Shown: piece by piece, positions 16,020 to 24,941 of the stretch
Position numbering within the stretch: position 1 is the stretch's first letter
How the letters are laid out: every line of letters begins with the position of its first letter
NCBI GenBank assembly: GCA_035995425.1
Contig: DASYKM010000013.1
Location: forward strand, 1-64,000
Direction of reading: 5' to 3'
From: CADEED01 sp035995425
GTDB taxonomy: Bacteria; Pseudomonadota; Gammaproteobacteria; Steroidobacterales; Steroidobacteraceae
DNA: 64,000 nucleotides
Program-made: the position numbers and the translations under genes
Notes under the pieces: model-generated
Told to the model about the DNA's origin: nothing
Databases searched by the model: none
Seen by the model: the letters and a program-made list of their open reading frames with translations, nothing else

Positions 16020-17089
16020 GCCGGCCGCCGCCAGCCTCTTCCGCGCCGGCCGAAGATCCGGCGCAGCTCTATCTACCAGACTTCTGCTCGGCCTCCTCGG
16101 TGCTGCTGATCGTGGTGATCTGCGAGCTCACCGCGCTGCTGCTGGCGCTGGCGCGCAACGCCGCCGCGCTCGGGTTCTGGAGAGACCTCGGTCTCACTTC
16201 GATGTTCCTGCTGTGGGTTGCGCTGTGCGGCGCCGGCTTGCTGTGCCTGATGCGTTCCTATCTCCGCCGGCAGAGCGTCGCGGTCAGCGCGGCGATCGTG
16301 TTCGCCATCATCGTCGGGCTGGTGACGCTGGTATCGAGCGCCGCCTACTATTTCGGCAATGGCGCGATGTTTCCCGAGGATCACCTGACCTTCCTCGCTC
16401 GCAACGCGGTCATCGCCTTCGTCGTCACCGCACTGGCGCTGCGCTACTTCTTCGTCACGCACGAATGGCGCCACAACGTCGAGCTGCAGGCGCGGGCCCG
16501 CGTGTACGCACTGCAGGCGCGCATCCGGCCGCATTTCCTGTTCAACAGCATGAATACCATCGCCGCGCTCACGCGCAGCAATCCGGCGCGCGCCGAGGAA
16601 GCGGTACAGGATCTCGCCGACCTGTTTCGCGCCAACCTCAACGAGAAGCGCAATCAGATCTCGCTCGCCGAGGAGATCGAGGTGGCGCGCACCTACCAGC
16701 GCATGGAGCAGCTACGCCTCGGCGACCGGCTCGCCGTTGAATGGAAGATCGATTCTCTGCCGACCAACGCGCTGGTGCCGGGTCTGACCTTGCAGCCACT
16801 GCTCGAAAATGCCATTTATCACGGCATCGAGCCCCGTTCCGATGGCGGCCTGGTTACGGTCACGGGTGAAATCAGCAAGGGCATGATCACCATCGTCGTG
16901 CGCAATCCGGTGCCGCTCGCCAATCTCACGGTGCGCGACGGCAACCGGCTCGCACTGGCGAATATCAAGGAACGCCTCGAGCTCATGTACGGCGAACGCG
17001 CCACCGTCAAAGCCGGCCGCTTCGACGATCAATACATCGTGACGCTGCGCTTTCCGTTCACCGCCGCGCCGGCCGCCGATCTCCCGTGA
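16016..17089 (+). CDS. algZ: AlgZ/LytS-type sensor histidine kinase
   Basis: A 357-residue membrane kinase. About four membrane helices occupy residues 20-140, followed by a His_kinase domain of the LytS/AlgZ type with IRPHFLFNSMNT (phosphorylatable His173) and an ATPase segment LTLQPLLENAIYHGIEP. This family lacks the usual DHp dimer fold. In Pseudomonas and Xanthomonas, AlgZ (FimS) partners AlgR to control alginate, type IV pili and biofilm. Its stop overlaps the GTG of the next gene, which encodes the response regulator, confirming the pair. Confidence 0.88.
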   Translation: MSRPPPASSAPAEDPAQLYLPDFCSASSVLLIVVICELTALLLALARNAAALGFWRDLGLTSMFLLWVALCGAGLLCLMRSYLRRQSVAVSAAIVFAIIVGLVTLVSSAAYYFGNGAMFPEDHLTFLARNAVIAFVVTALALRYFFVTHEWRHNVELQARARVYALQARIRPHFLFNSMNTIAALTRSNPARAEEAVQDLADLFRANLNEKRNQISLAEEIEVARTYQRMEQLRLGDRLAVEWKIDSLPTNALVPGLTLQPLLENAIYHGIEPRSDGGLVTVTGEISKGMITIVVRNPVPLANLTVRDGNRLALANIKERLELMYGERATVKAGRFDDQYIVTLRFPFTAAPAADLP

Positions 17090-17823
17090 GCCTGCGCGTA
17101 CTCATCGTCGACGACGAGCCGCCGGCGCGCGAGCGGCTGCGCTCCATGCTCGCGGACGTCGGCGAGTACGAAGTCGCCGGCGAAGCCGGCAATGGCGAGC
17201 TGGCCATCGACCTGGTCGACAAACTACTGCCGGACATCGTGCTGCTCGACGTGCGCATGCCGGGCATCGACGGCCTCGAAGTAGCGCGCCAGCTGGCAAT
17301 GCTCCCGGAACCTCCGGCGGTGATTTTCACCACGGCCTTCGACGAATACGCGCTCCAGGCGTTCGATTCCGAGGCGGTGGCCTATCTGCTCAAGCCCATC
17401 CGCGCCGAAAAATTGCGCGCCGCGCTCGCCAAGGCAGCGCGCCTCTCGCGGCCGCAACTGCAACAGGTGGCCGCGGCCGCGCGCGAGCCGGCGCAGCGCT
17501 CGCACATCGGCGTGCGTGGCCGTGATGGATTCAAGCTGATTCCGGTCGAGGAAGTTTTCTGCTTCCAGGCGGACCAGAAATACACCACCGTCAAGCACCA
17601 GAAGGGCGAAGACCTCATCGAGGACTCCCTCAAGACACTCGAGGAGGAATTCTCCGCGGCCTTCGTACGCATTCACCGCAATGCGCTGGTCAACACGAAG
17701 TACCTGGAGCGAATCGCCCGCGACGCCAGCGGCCAGCATTTCGTGCACCTGCGCGGGCTGGCGGACGCGCTCGAGGTCAGCCGCCGCATGGCGGGCGATC
17801 TCAAGGACCGCTTCCGCATCTAG
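17086..17823 (+). CDS. algR: AlgR-type LytTR response regulator
   Basis: A 245-residue regulator starting with GTG in a 4-base overlap with algZ. The receiver domain begins VLIVDDEPPARERLR and has the phospho-acceptor Asp55 in IVLLDVRMPGIDG and the KPI lysine in YLLKPIRAEKL. The C-terminal LytTR DNA-binding domain (about residues 145-245) includes FKLIPVEEVFCFQADQKYT and FVRIHRNALVNTKYL. The combination is diagnostic of AlgR/LytR/MrtR-type regulators. Targets are not visible here. Confidence 0.9.
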   Translation: MSLRVLIVDDEPPARERLRSMLADVGEYEVAGEAGNGELAIDLVDKLLPDIVLLDVRMPGIDGLEVARQLAMLPEPPAVIFTTAFDEYALQAFDSEAVAYLLKPIRAEKLRAALAKAARLSRPQLQQVAAAAREPAQRSHIGVRGRDGFKLIPVEEVFCFQADQKYTTVKHQKGEDLIEDSLKTLEEEFSAAFVRIHRNALVNTKYLERIARDASGQHFVHLRGLADALEVSRRMAGDLKDRFRI

Positions 17824-17906
17824 TCAGAGCCAGTCGGTACCGCGCGCGGCTCAGCAACGACGCGGCGAGCACGGCAAGCTTCGATCGAGCCCTCAGGCGC
17901 GGTTTC

Positions 17907-18437
17907 TCAACGCGGGCGGTCGAAAGGACCCGCAACGCGCAATGTTGGTCCTGGCACCGCGTGATCGTCCAACCAGCCGCGCAGCACACTGCCATCGTCC
18001 CCGCATTCGAGCTCGATCACTCCCGCTCCGGCGCCGATGACGGCGAGACGCTCGGTATCGCCGGCGTGATTGCGCACGTCCACGAACTGGCCGGGACGCG
18101 CCTCGAGTTTTCCTTCCACGTATCGGAGGCGTAGTCGCAAGGCGCGCAACGGCAAAGGCTCGATCGCCACGATTTCGCAGGTGGCCGCGTTCGAAACACG
18201 TACCGGTACACGGCGCGCCTCGATCGAAAGGTCGCTGCACGGCCGGGCCTGGCACAACAGCACTTCGCCATTGGCGACCTCCACCGCAGTGATGCCCGGC
18301 GGCGTGCCCGATGGGTATTCGATGCGGCCGGCAAGCAGTTTCGCCTTGCACGAGGCGCAGCGGCCGGCGCGGCAACTGTAGGGAAGCGGAATGCCGGCGG
18401 CGAGCGCCGCGGCTAATACGTTCTCGCCGGGCGGCAC
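17907..18437 (-). CDS. 2Fe-2S ferredoxin domain fused to a truncated FAD-reductase-like domain
   Basis: A plant-type ferredoxin domain (cluster cysteines in YSCRAGRCASCKAKL and LLCQARP) is followed by about 95 residues resembling the FAD-binding beta barrel of CDP-6-deoxyglucoseen reductase-like proteins, and then stops; there is no NAD(P)H domain. The usual RxYS flavin motif is replaced by ERLAVI, so FAD binding is doubtful. The GTG at 18437 would drop the first ferredoxin strand. The frame continues upstream with clear domain sequence (FDVHIEPGGHHIR) to a CTG at 18512, overlapping the previous stop as CTGA, which may be the real start (201 residues). Confidence 0.7.
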   Translation of the reverse strand: MPPGENVLAAALAAGIPLPYSCRAGRCASCKAKLLAGRIEYPSGTPPGITAVEVANGEVLLCQARPCSDLSIEARRVPVRVSNAATCEIVAIEPLPLRALRLRLRYVEGKLEARPGQFVDVRNHAGDTERLAVIGAGAGVIELECGDDGSVLRGWLDDHAVPGPTLRVAGPFDRPR

Positions 18438-18508
18438 ACGGATGTGGTGGCCGCCCGGCTCGATATGAACGTCGAAAGATGCCGCAACGATTTCTGGGGG
18501 CGTGTCGC

Positions 18509-19429
18509 TCAGACCGCCTCGTCCTTTTTCTTGCCAAAGAGCTTGGCGATGCCGCCGCCAATGGCGACGATGCCCACGAGAATGATTTTCTTGAACGCCA
18601 GCAGCAGCGCGCCGAGCTTGGCGAACAGGCCGAGCTTGGCCGCGACACCGCCGGCGATCAACGCGCCGAGCCCGTACTCGGCCAGCTTGTCGGTCTTGGA
18701 ATTGAACTCGGCGTAGCGATAGCCCTCGTTGAACTCCGCGCGGTCGAGCAGCGGACGCATGTCGGCGCGCACTTGTTCGAGCATGTCGATGGGCGCCACC
18801 GCTTCCATGGACAACACGCCCTCGCGCCCCAGCACGCGCACGTCGTAGTTGAGCGCGTGGCTGGTGCTGGTGTCGGACTTAATTTCCTTCGCCCAGTAGA
18901 GTTTCTTTACGGCGGCGTCGTAGCGCGGCGGCTCGGCCCACTTGATCAGGTGAATGGCCGGGTAGCCCGCCTTCTTGCGCGCGTCATTGTTGTCTTCGAC
19001 GCCTTCCTTCATGTCCTTGAGCATGTCGTCGTAGTCGATCTTCGCGGCATCGGAGTCATCGACGTGGCCTTCGTCGAGATACGTGAGGAACACCGCCCAG
19101 CCAGTCTCGCTGAATGGATTCACATCAGCAGGAAGAATCGCGCCCTGGGTCACGTTGTCGGGCGGATTGCCCCAGGCCACCAGCAGCTTGTTGGCTTCCT
19201 CGGGTGAGAGGTAATGATATTTTTCACCGAGATGCAGCGTCGCGACCTTGTTAGGCAACACGACGTCGCCGGTCGTGAACTTGAATTGCGGCGGTGGCGC
19301 TTCCGCGGGGGCCGCGGCTTCGGCTTCGGTCGCCGCGGGCGCCGGGTCTTCGGCGAACGCCGGTGCCGCAATCGCGGCACACACGAGCCAGGCAGCCGCT
19401 ATATTTGCCGTTATGTTGACAAGTCTCAT
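18509..19429 (-). CDS. DUF2167 membrane-anchored protein
   Basis: A 306-residue protein with a signal peptide (ANIAAAWLVCAAIAAPAFA), an Ala/Pro/Glu linker, a large extracytoplasmic DUF2167 domain beginning KFTTGDVVLPN, and a C-terminal hydrophobic region of two helices (GALIAGGVAAKLGLF, FKKIILVGIVAIGGGI) ending in basic FGKKKDEAV. Homologues occur in many proteobacteria without a defined role. ATG at 19429 has GGGAGG at ideal spacing. It precedes the ferredoxin-like gene with a CTGA junction, suggesting the pair is co-expressed. Confidence 0.85.
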   Translation of the reverse strand: MRLVNITANIAAAWLVCAAIAAPAFAEDPAPAATEAEAAAPAEAPPPQFKFTTGDVVLPNKVATLHLGEKYHYLSPEEANKLLVAWGNPPDNVTQGAILPADVNPFSETGWAVFLTYLDEGHVDDSDAAKIDYDDMLKDMKEGVEDNNDARKKAGYPAIHLIKWAEPPRYDAAVKKLYWAKEIKSDTSTSHALNYDVRVLGREGVLSMEAVAPIDMLEQVRADMRPLLDRAEFNEGYRYAEFNSKTDKLAEYGLGALIAGGVAAKLGLFAKLGALLLAFKKIILVGIVAIGGGIAKLFGKKKDEAV

Positions 19430-19483
19430 CACTACCCTCCCAGGTTGGTCATGACGGGACGCTAGCACAACACGAGGAATTCC

Positions 19484-19903
19484 ATGTTCGAGAACCCCGG
19501 AAAATCCGCAATCGATGCCTTCCTTCGGCGCATCCGCACCATCGCCATCCTCGGCCTGTCCGAAACTCCGGGCCGGCCCAGCTACAACGTTGCAAAAGCG
19601 CTGCAGAAATTTGGATACCGCATCGTGCCGGTGCACCCGGGCACCAAGGAAATTCTCGGTGCGCCCGCCTGGCCGGACCTGGAGTCGGCGATCAAGGGCG
19701 CGGGCCCCATCGACGTCGTGGACGTGTTCCGCCGCCCGGAACACGTGGCGGCGATCGTCGACGACTGCATACGTCTCCGCGTGCCGGCCTTGTGGCTGCA
19801 GGAGGGCGTCGTCGACGAGGCCGCGGCGCAGAAGGCGCGCGACGCCGGCATTTTCACGGTCATGGACCGCTGCATGTTCCGCGACCGATCTACTTTGGAA
19901 TGA
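19484..19903 (+). CDS. CoA-binding domain protein (YccU-like)
   Basis: A 139-residue single Rossmann-like CoA-binding domain (COG1832). AILGLSETPGRPSYNVAKALQ is the characteristic first loop, and VPVHPG and LWLQEGVVDEAAA follow in order. Related to the CoA-binding part of succinyl-CoA synthetase but with no catalytic domain; function is unknown in model bacteria. The 3' end overlaps the end of the convergent glycosidase gene by 14 bases. Confidence 0.85.
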   Translation: MFENPGKSAIDAFLRRIRTIAILGLSETPGRPSYNVAKALQKFGYRIVPVHPGTKEILGAPAWPDLESAIKGAGPIDVVDVFRRPEHVAAIVDDCIRLRVPALWLQEGVVDEAAAQKARDAGIFTVMDRCMFRDRSTLE

Positions 19904-22469
19904 CCTCGTCGAGCGGGACCAACCGCACCGGACCCAGCAAACCGGAAGGTGCCGGCTCCCAGGTCGACGCGTCGAAGGCGCGGTACCGAAGGCTGGCGAG
20001 ATTGATGTCCTTCATGATCTTCCAGTCGACCTTGCGAACGTCGAGATCGCGGATGCGATTCGCCGGCAGATTGGTGACTTCGATCTCGAGCACGTTTCCC
20101 TTCGCTTTCAACGCCGATCCGAGCCGCACCATGAATGGAACGCTCCATGCCAGCGGCAGGGTCTGGCCATTCAAGCGCACGCGCGCGGTCTCGCGCACAT
20201 CGCCGAGATCGAGCATCCATTCATGCGCGCGCTGCGCAGGCGCATCGAACTCGATGCGATAGCGCGCCGTGCCCGCGAAGCGTCGCGCCTCCACATCGTC
20301 GAACGTAGTCCAGCTCGCGAGCGCGGCCAGCCGCGCGTTTGCCGGCAACGCCGGACCGCCCTTGATGAACTCCAGTTGCCACTCGCCGGGAATCTCCACG
20401 CCGGCGGCGTTGCTCCTCACGTAGCGCCACGGCGCCAGGCCGCGCATGCCCGGCGCAACCTTGAGCGTGCGCACGATCGCCGATTCCCCGCTCGCGAGCT
20501 GTAGATAGACGCGCGCATTGCCGCCGGGGCCGCGACCGCTCGCCGCGACTCCGGTGCGCCCCGTGAGCGGATCGAAGAGCATCGCGGCGGCGGCCGGTGT
20601 GGCAAGTTGCAGCCAGCCGTCGAATTTCGCGGCGCCGAGATTCGCGAAGAAGTAGTCGAAACCGTCCTCGCGTGCGCGCCGTATGAAGGTCAGGCCCGCG
20701 GCCGAAGCGGGTTCTTGCCGCAATCCAAGTTTTTGCAGTTGCACGTCGATGTTCGTCACGTACCCACGCGGCGGGTGCTTCGCCAGGAGTGTCTTGAGCT
20801 CGGCACGGCGCTCAGTCAGGCGCCCGTAACCCGGCACGTCGACAGGCAGGGATTCAAACCTCAAGCACGCCCCGGCTTCTTCAAGCGCCAGCAGCTTCGC
20901 CAGAGTTTCGACCGACATGCGGCGAACCGCGGGAATCATGATGAGCTTGTAGCGTCCGCCGGGCGCGACCACGGCGCCGCGCTCCACGCGCAAGGCCTTC
21001 AGCTGCGCGTCGGAGACGAAGTCGAAGGAGTAGCCGGCTTCGATCAACCGCAGCGCCATCCGGCCCATCGAGGAATCGACCAGCCACGCGTTCTCATGCA
21101 TGCCGAGCTGACGCATGAGTCCGTGCTCGTCGTCGGCGAGGTCGTCGAACGGCCAGTACAGCAGGATGTCGTTGTCGGGTCGGCCGGCCTGGAGCACGGA
21201 TTGCACGCGGCCCACGTAGGCGTGCATGGCGCCGAGGTCCTCCCACAGCGGGTTGTTAGGATTGAGCTGCGTGGCCGCGTAGAAGAACCAGCCGGGCCAG
21301 GTCACGTCGGCCGGCGAATACACGGTGCCGTGATAGAAAATGTGATTGATGCCGGCGGCGAACAACCGGTCGATCTGTGGTTTGGCCGCCGACGGCGACT
21401 CCCGAAAATTCTCGCGCAACCAAGTCAGCGTTTCACTCGACGCCAGCGGATGTCCCGCGACGTGCGCCGCCGACGAGGCCATGCGACCAATGAGGTTGAG
21501 CGGCGGATCGGCGTCCGCGCTGACGCCCGCCGCGTCGGCGTGCAGGCCGACGATGGGCAGCGGGGTGGCCCCGAAGGATTCGGTTTCGGGTATATCCGCG
21601 GCCGCATACAGATCGAGCAGATTGCCGGGTGCGCCGTGGGCCTGGTTGCGCGCGCGAAAGCCATGCGCATGCGACCAGTCGATCCACGTCTGCAGGTAGT
21701 CGAGGTGGAGTTTCGCGAGCGTGCGTCGGTAGTCCCCCTTGATGCGGCCGACGGTATCGGCATCGGCCTTGCTGGCGTCCATGACCTCCGCCGCGTGCGC
21801 CTGGATGTCGTAGCCATTGAGCGCAAGGAACGCGGCGGGCAGCTGCGGCGACCAGCTCGCGTTGTAGTACTCGAACGAGTCGTGGAACTGGCTGCGCAGC
21901 GTGCCGCGCGGCAGTGGCGCCAGGGCAGTCGAAAAGCGCTCGAGGTAGCGGCTCATCGCCGCGCGCGAATAGGGATCGAGCACCAACCCTTCACCACCCG
22001 GTGCGGGTCGCTTCACTTTCATGGCCGTGGGCTTGCCCGTGAGGCGACCTTCCTCCAGCGCCGGACTGCTGGAGCCGTCGGCGTCGACTACGGTCGGCCC
22101 GCCGAATGGCCAGCCTGTGCCGGTCGCCATGTCGACTCCGAGCCCGAGCCGCTGCGCCTCGTGACCGGCGAACGCGAGCATTTCCACCCATCGAGGCGAC
22201 AGGAATTCGAGGTAGCGCGCATCCGCGTCGCGCGCGCCGTAGATCGGCGTGATCTCCACCCCCCCGATACCCGCCGCGGCCATCGCCTGAAGCTGCGCGG
22301 TGATCTGGTCGCCCTGCACGGCGCTGCCCGGCCACCACCAGCGCGTCCAGGGTTTCGCGGACTGGGTGATCGCCGGCCACGCCGAAGTTCCTTCCTGCGA
22401 AATGCGAGTCTGCGCAACGCCGGGCGCCGCGAGCAGGCAGGCAAGAACCGCCAGACAATGTGATTTCAT
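19890..22469 (-). CDS. GH106-like glycoside hydrolase (putative alpha-L-rhamnosidase), secreted
   Basis: An 859-residue exported enzyme with a signal peptide (HCLAVLACLLAAPGVAQ). The start of the mature protein, WTRWWWPGSAV then AMAAAGIGGVEITPIYG, matches the opening of the GH106 barrel in rhamnosidase-type families, and VDMATGTGWPFGGP is a conserved segment. The C-terminal part has a beta-sandwich (RYRIEFDAPAQRAHEWMLDLGDV), as in other members. GH106 enzymes cleave alpha-L-rhamnose from pectin, gums or glycosides; this substrate is unknown. ATG 22469 overlaps the VOC gene stop (ATGA). No TonB receptor or sugar-uptake genes lie nearby. Confidence 0.8.
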   Translation of the reverse strand: MKSHCLAVLACLLAAPGVAQTRISQEGTSAWPAITQSAKPWTRWWWPGSAVQGDQITAQLQAMAAAGIGGVEITPIYGARDADARYLEFLSPRWVEMLAFAGHEAQRLGLGVDMATGTGWPFGGPTVVDADGSSSPALEEGRLTGKPTAMKVKRPAPGGEGLVLDPYSRAAMSRYLERFSTALAPLPRGTLRSQFHDSFEYYNASWSPQLPAAFLALNGYDIQAHAAEVMDASKADADTVGRIKGDYRRTLAKLHLDYLQTWIDWSHAHGFRARNQAHGAPGNLLDLYAAADIPETESFGATPLPIVGLHADAAGVSADADPPLNLIGRMASSAAHVAGHPLASSETLTWLRENFRESPSAAKPQIDRLFAAGINHIFYHGTVYSPADVTWPGWFFYAATQLNPNNPLWEDLGAMHAYVGRVQSVLQAGRPDNDILLYWPFDDLADDEHGLMRQLGMHENAWLVDSSMGRMALRLIEAGYSFDFVSDAQLKALRVERGAVVAPGGRYKLIMIPAVRRMSVETLAKLLALEEAGACLRFESLPVDVPGYGRLTERRAELKTLLAKHPPRGYVTNIDVQLQKLGLRQEPASAAGLTFIRRAREDGFDYFFANLGAAKFDGWLQLATPAAAAMLFDPLTGRTGVAASGRGPGGNARVYLQLASGESAIVRTLKVAPGMRGLAPWRYVRSNAAGVEIPGEWQLEFIKGGPALPANARLAALASWTTFDDVEARRFAGTARYRIEFDAPAQRAHEWMLDLGDVRETARVRLNGQTLPLAWSVPFMVRLGSALKAKGNVLEIEVTNLPANRIRDLDVRKVDWKIMKDINLASLRYRAFDASTWEPAPSGLLGPVRLVPLDEVIPK

Positions 22470-22894
22470 CGCTCCATCCCTGAGCCGTCCTTCTTCGAGT
22501 GAACGTCGCGGCCAGCGGCGGCGATTTCCACGCGATTGCCCTCCGGATCGCGCACCACGCATTCATAGTAACCATCACCGGTGCGCCGCGGGCCGCTTTC
22601 CGGCGCCACGCCGTCCGCGATGAAGCGCGCCGCCAGCGCATCGACTTGCGCCTCGTCACCAACGGCGATCGCGACGTGCGCGAGACCTAACTGCTCGACC
22701 GGGGCGCGTTCAACCACATCGCCGCGCCTCATGATCTCCAGGCGCGCGCCCGAGTCGAACGCCAGGAATCGCGACTCGAATTTCTTGCGCGGGTTCTGGT
22801 AGAGCTCGCCCACGCGTGCACCGAAATACTTCGCGTAGAACGCGGCCACGGTTTCGAGGTCGCGGACCCACACACCGACGTGTTCGATGCGCAC
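22466..22894 (-). CDS. VOC-family (glyoxalase/bleomycin resistance) protein
   Basis: About 142 residues forming one vicinal-oxygen-chelate module pair: RIEHVGVWVRDLETVAAFYAKYFGA at the start, with the first metal-ligand His, then LGLAHVAIAVGDE in the second half and a closing DPEGNRVEIA with the final Glu ligand. Many such proteins are lyases or dioxygenases; the substrate is not predictable. GTG at 22894 is my choice; an in-frame TTG at 22903 overlaps the previous stop. It is translationally linked to both the upstream GNAT gene and the downstream glycosidase. Confidence 0.85.
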   Translation of the reverse strand: MRIEHVGVWVRDLETVAAFYAKYFGARVGELYQNPRKKFESRFLAFDSGARLEIMRRGDVVERAPVEQLGLAHVAIAVGDEAQVDALAARFIADGVAPESGPRRTGDGYYECVVRDPEGNRVEIAAAGRDVHSKKDGSGMER

Positions 22895-22899
22895 GGATC

Positions 22900-23454
22900 T
22901 CAAAGCTCGCGCAGCATGACGTGATCGGTCTGCGGGTCGGTGCCGACGACGAAGGTCTTCTTTCCCACCTGCCTGAACCCATGTTTTCGATAGAAAGCCT
23001 GCGCCCGCTCATTGCGTTCCCAGACGCCGAGCCACAGTTCGCGCGCTCCCCGCAGGCGTGCCTGGGTTTCGACCTCGCGCATGAGCTGGTGCGCCAATCC
23101 CCGCCCTTGCCAGGGCTTGTCGACGTAGAAGCGCAACAACTCCACGGGCTGCACGGTGGCGATGCCGGCGGGCGCGTGGCCGGCGTGCAATTGCGCGAAA
23201 CCCGCCAACGTTCCGCGAGCGTCGCAGGCCAGCAGTGTGTCCACCTGTGGATCGAGAATCTCCGCGCGCTGCAGCTCGGGGCGCCAGGCCTCGGCGAGGT
23301 GCAGACGCATGTCCTCGGTGGTGTTGTCGGCCGCAAAGGTCTCGTAAAATGTGCGCGCGCCGAATTCGGCGAGCGCCGCGGCATCGGCGACCGTGGCCCG
23401 CCGGATTCCGACCGGCGCGGATTCGTGCCTATCTACATTGCCGTTCATCGCCAC
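22900..23454 (-). CDS. GNAT-family N-acetyltransferase
   Basis: A 184-residue acetyltransferase. Motif A for acetyl-CoA is LLRFYVDKPWQGRGLAHQLM (Q/RxxGxG/A form WQGRGLA), and ELWLGVWERNERAQAFYRKHGF is the classical motif B. The N-terminal IRRATVADAAALAEFGARTFYETF resembles the spermidine/spermine acetyltransferase-like PaiA group, but the substrate is open. It is the middle gene of a tight leftward string with overlapping ends. Confidence 0.88.
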   Translation of the reverse strand: MAMNGNVDRHESAPVGIRRATVADAAALAEFGARTFYETFAADNTTEDMRLHLAEAWRPELQRAEILDPQVDTLLACDARGTLAGFAQLHAGHAPAGIATVQPVELLRFYVDKPWQGRGLAHQLMREVETQARLRGARELWLGVWERNERAQAFYRKHGFRQVGKKTFVVGTDPQTDHVMLREL

Positions 23455-23455
23455 C

Positions 23456-24049
23456 TCACGGTTTCACCACGCGCGCGGACTCGGCCAGCAGTATCTCGCA
23501 GGCGCCGGCGCCCGTGTCATCGCGCGACATCGAAGTCTGCATGCCGCCCTCATTGCCTTCGATGTCCACCAGCTGGCCACGCAACTCGACCACGCTGCCG
23601 GCGCGCAATCCCCCGAGCACCCTGCCAACGGCCGGCGTCTGCGGTATCACGTGCCAGTTGGCTGAATGCGTTTCGATGGCTTCGCGATCGATCGGCCAGT
23701 TTTCCGTGCGCCAGAAATAGAAACGATTCCCCTGGCTGATCTCGATGCCGGCGAGCACCGCGCTGTCGGACATGGGCCCCCAACCCACCGCGAAGTCCGT
23801 CGGCACGAGTTTGGCGAGTGCCCCGAAGGAATAGTCCTCGCGATGCAGGACCCGCACGGTGGCCTCGAACTTCGCGCGCGGCCGCAGGCGAAATTCGCCG
23901 CGTTCGATCAAGCCATCGGAGTCGATATCGCGCTGCACCGGACTTGCGGCCGCGAGCACGCCCGGCGCGCGCTCGATCTCGCGACGCGAATAGAGGCTGT
24001 AGATGGCGAAACACGCGAGCGCGACGGCGGCAACAGGAGCAAGACGCAT
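23456..24049 (-). CDS. Conserved membrane-anchored protein of unknown function
   Basis: A 197-residue protein with an N-terminal hydrophobic anchor (APVAAVALACFAIYSLYS) and an extracytoplasmic domain. Notable segments are DFAVGWGPMSDSAVL, FYFWRTENWPI and HSANWHVIP, which I recognise as recurring in uncharacterised proteobacterial proteins, but no function is known to me. There is one cysteine in the domain. It begins 30 bases from the divergent dapF start and ends 1 base before the GNAT gene start codon, so it leads the leftward unit. Confidence 0.65.
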   Translation of the reverse strand: MRLAPVAAVALACFAIYSLYSRREIERAPGVLAAASPVQRDIDSDGLIERGEFRLRPRAKFEATVRVLHREDYSFGALAKLVPTDFAVGWGPMSDSAVLAGIEISQGNRFYFWRTENWPIDREAIETHSANWHVIPQTPAVGRVLGGLRAGSVVELRGQLVDIEGNEGGMQTSMSRDDTGAGACEILLAESARVVKP

Positions 24050-24079
24050 GGCGGCGAATCGTAAGGTATTCTTCGTGCC

Positions 24080-24925
24080 ATGCAGCTCGAGTTCACCAAA
24101 ATGCATGGCGCCGGCAACGACGTCATCGTGTTCGAAACACCGCGCGATGGCAGCCTGCCCACCGCCGCGCAGTGGCGCGCGCTGTCGGATCGCCGCAAAG
24201 GCATCGGTTTCGACCAGGCCATGGTGCTCGAGGCTCCGCGGCGGGCTGGCACGCAGGCCTACTACCGCATCTTCAACGCCGACGGTGGCGAAGTGGAGCA
24301 ATGCGGCAACGGCGCGCGTTGCGTGGCGTCATTCCTTCACGCCCGCGACGCCTCGGCTCTCAACGGCACGGACGGCGGCGAGCTGGTGCTCGACAGCCCT
24401 GCCGGACTCATCCGCGCCCGCATTCACGGCAGCAATCTGGTTTCCGTCGACATGGGCGTGCCCAATTTCGATCCGAAGTCGTTGCCGTTCGAGGCGTCCG
24501 CCGAGGCGCATGTGTACCCGCTCGCCGTGGCCGGCACCGAGGTTGAGATCGGCGCGGTATCCATGGGCAATCCGCATGCCGTACTCACCGTCACGTCGGT
24601 CGCGAGCGCGCCCGTCGACCGGCTCGGACCCGCCATCGAACGTCATGCGCGCTTTCCCAATCGCGTGAATGTCGGCTTCATGGAAATCGTCGACCGCACG
24701 CACATCCGGCTGCGCGTCTTCGAGCGTGGCGTCGGTGAAACGCTGGCCTGCGGCACCGGCGCCTGCGCCGCTGTCGCAGTAGGCAGACGTCACGGGCGGC
24801 TCGATCCCACCGTCGAAGTCGAACTTCCCGGCGGAAAGCTCGAGATCAGCTGGAGCGCGCCCGGCGAACATATTTGGATGAAAGGCCCGACCGCTGTATC
24901 TTTCACCGGTCGCGTGGAGTTTTAG
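24080..24925 (+). CDS. dapF: Diaminopimelate epimerase
   Basis: Converts LL- to meso-diaminopimelate for lysine and peptidoglycan. The 281-residue enzyme has the conserved start FTKMHGAGNDVIVF and the two catalytic thiols, Cys75 in NADGGEVEQCGNGARC and Cys224 in ACGTGACA, acting as acid and base. Length is standard. It begins the dapF-DUF484-xerC string, a conserved gammaproteobacterial order, and is 16 bases from the next gene. Confidence 0.95.
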   Translation: MQLEFTKMHGAGNDVIVFETPRDGSLPTAAQWRALSDRRKGIGFDQAMVLEAPRRAGTQAYYRIFNADGGEVEQCGNGARCVASFLHARDASALNGTDGGELVLDSPAGLIRARIHGSNLVSVDMGVPNFDPKSLPFEASAEAHVYPLAVAGTEVEIGAVSMGNPHAVLTVTSVASAPVDRLGPAIERHARFPNRVNVGFMEIVDRTHIRLRVFERGVGETLACGTGACAAVAVGRRHGRLDPTVEVELPGGKLEISWSAPGEHIWMKGPTAVSFTGRVEF

Positions 24926-24941
24926 GGGAGTTCAACAAAGC

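Noticed and set aside
17893..18648. Alternative 251-residue leftward frame over the ferredoxin gene
   Set aside because: Arg/Ser-rich and off-frame with the clear CRAGRCASC cluster motif of the real gene.
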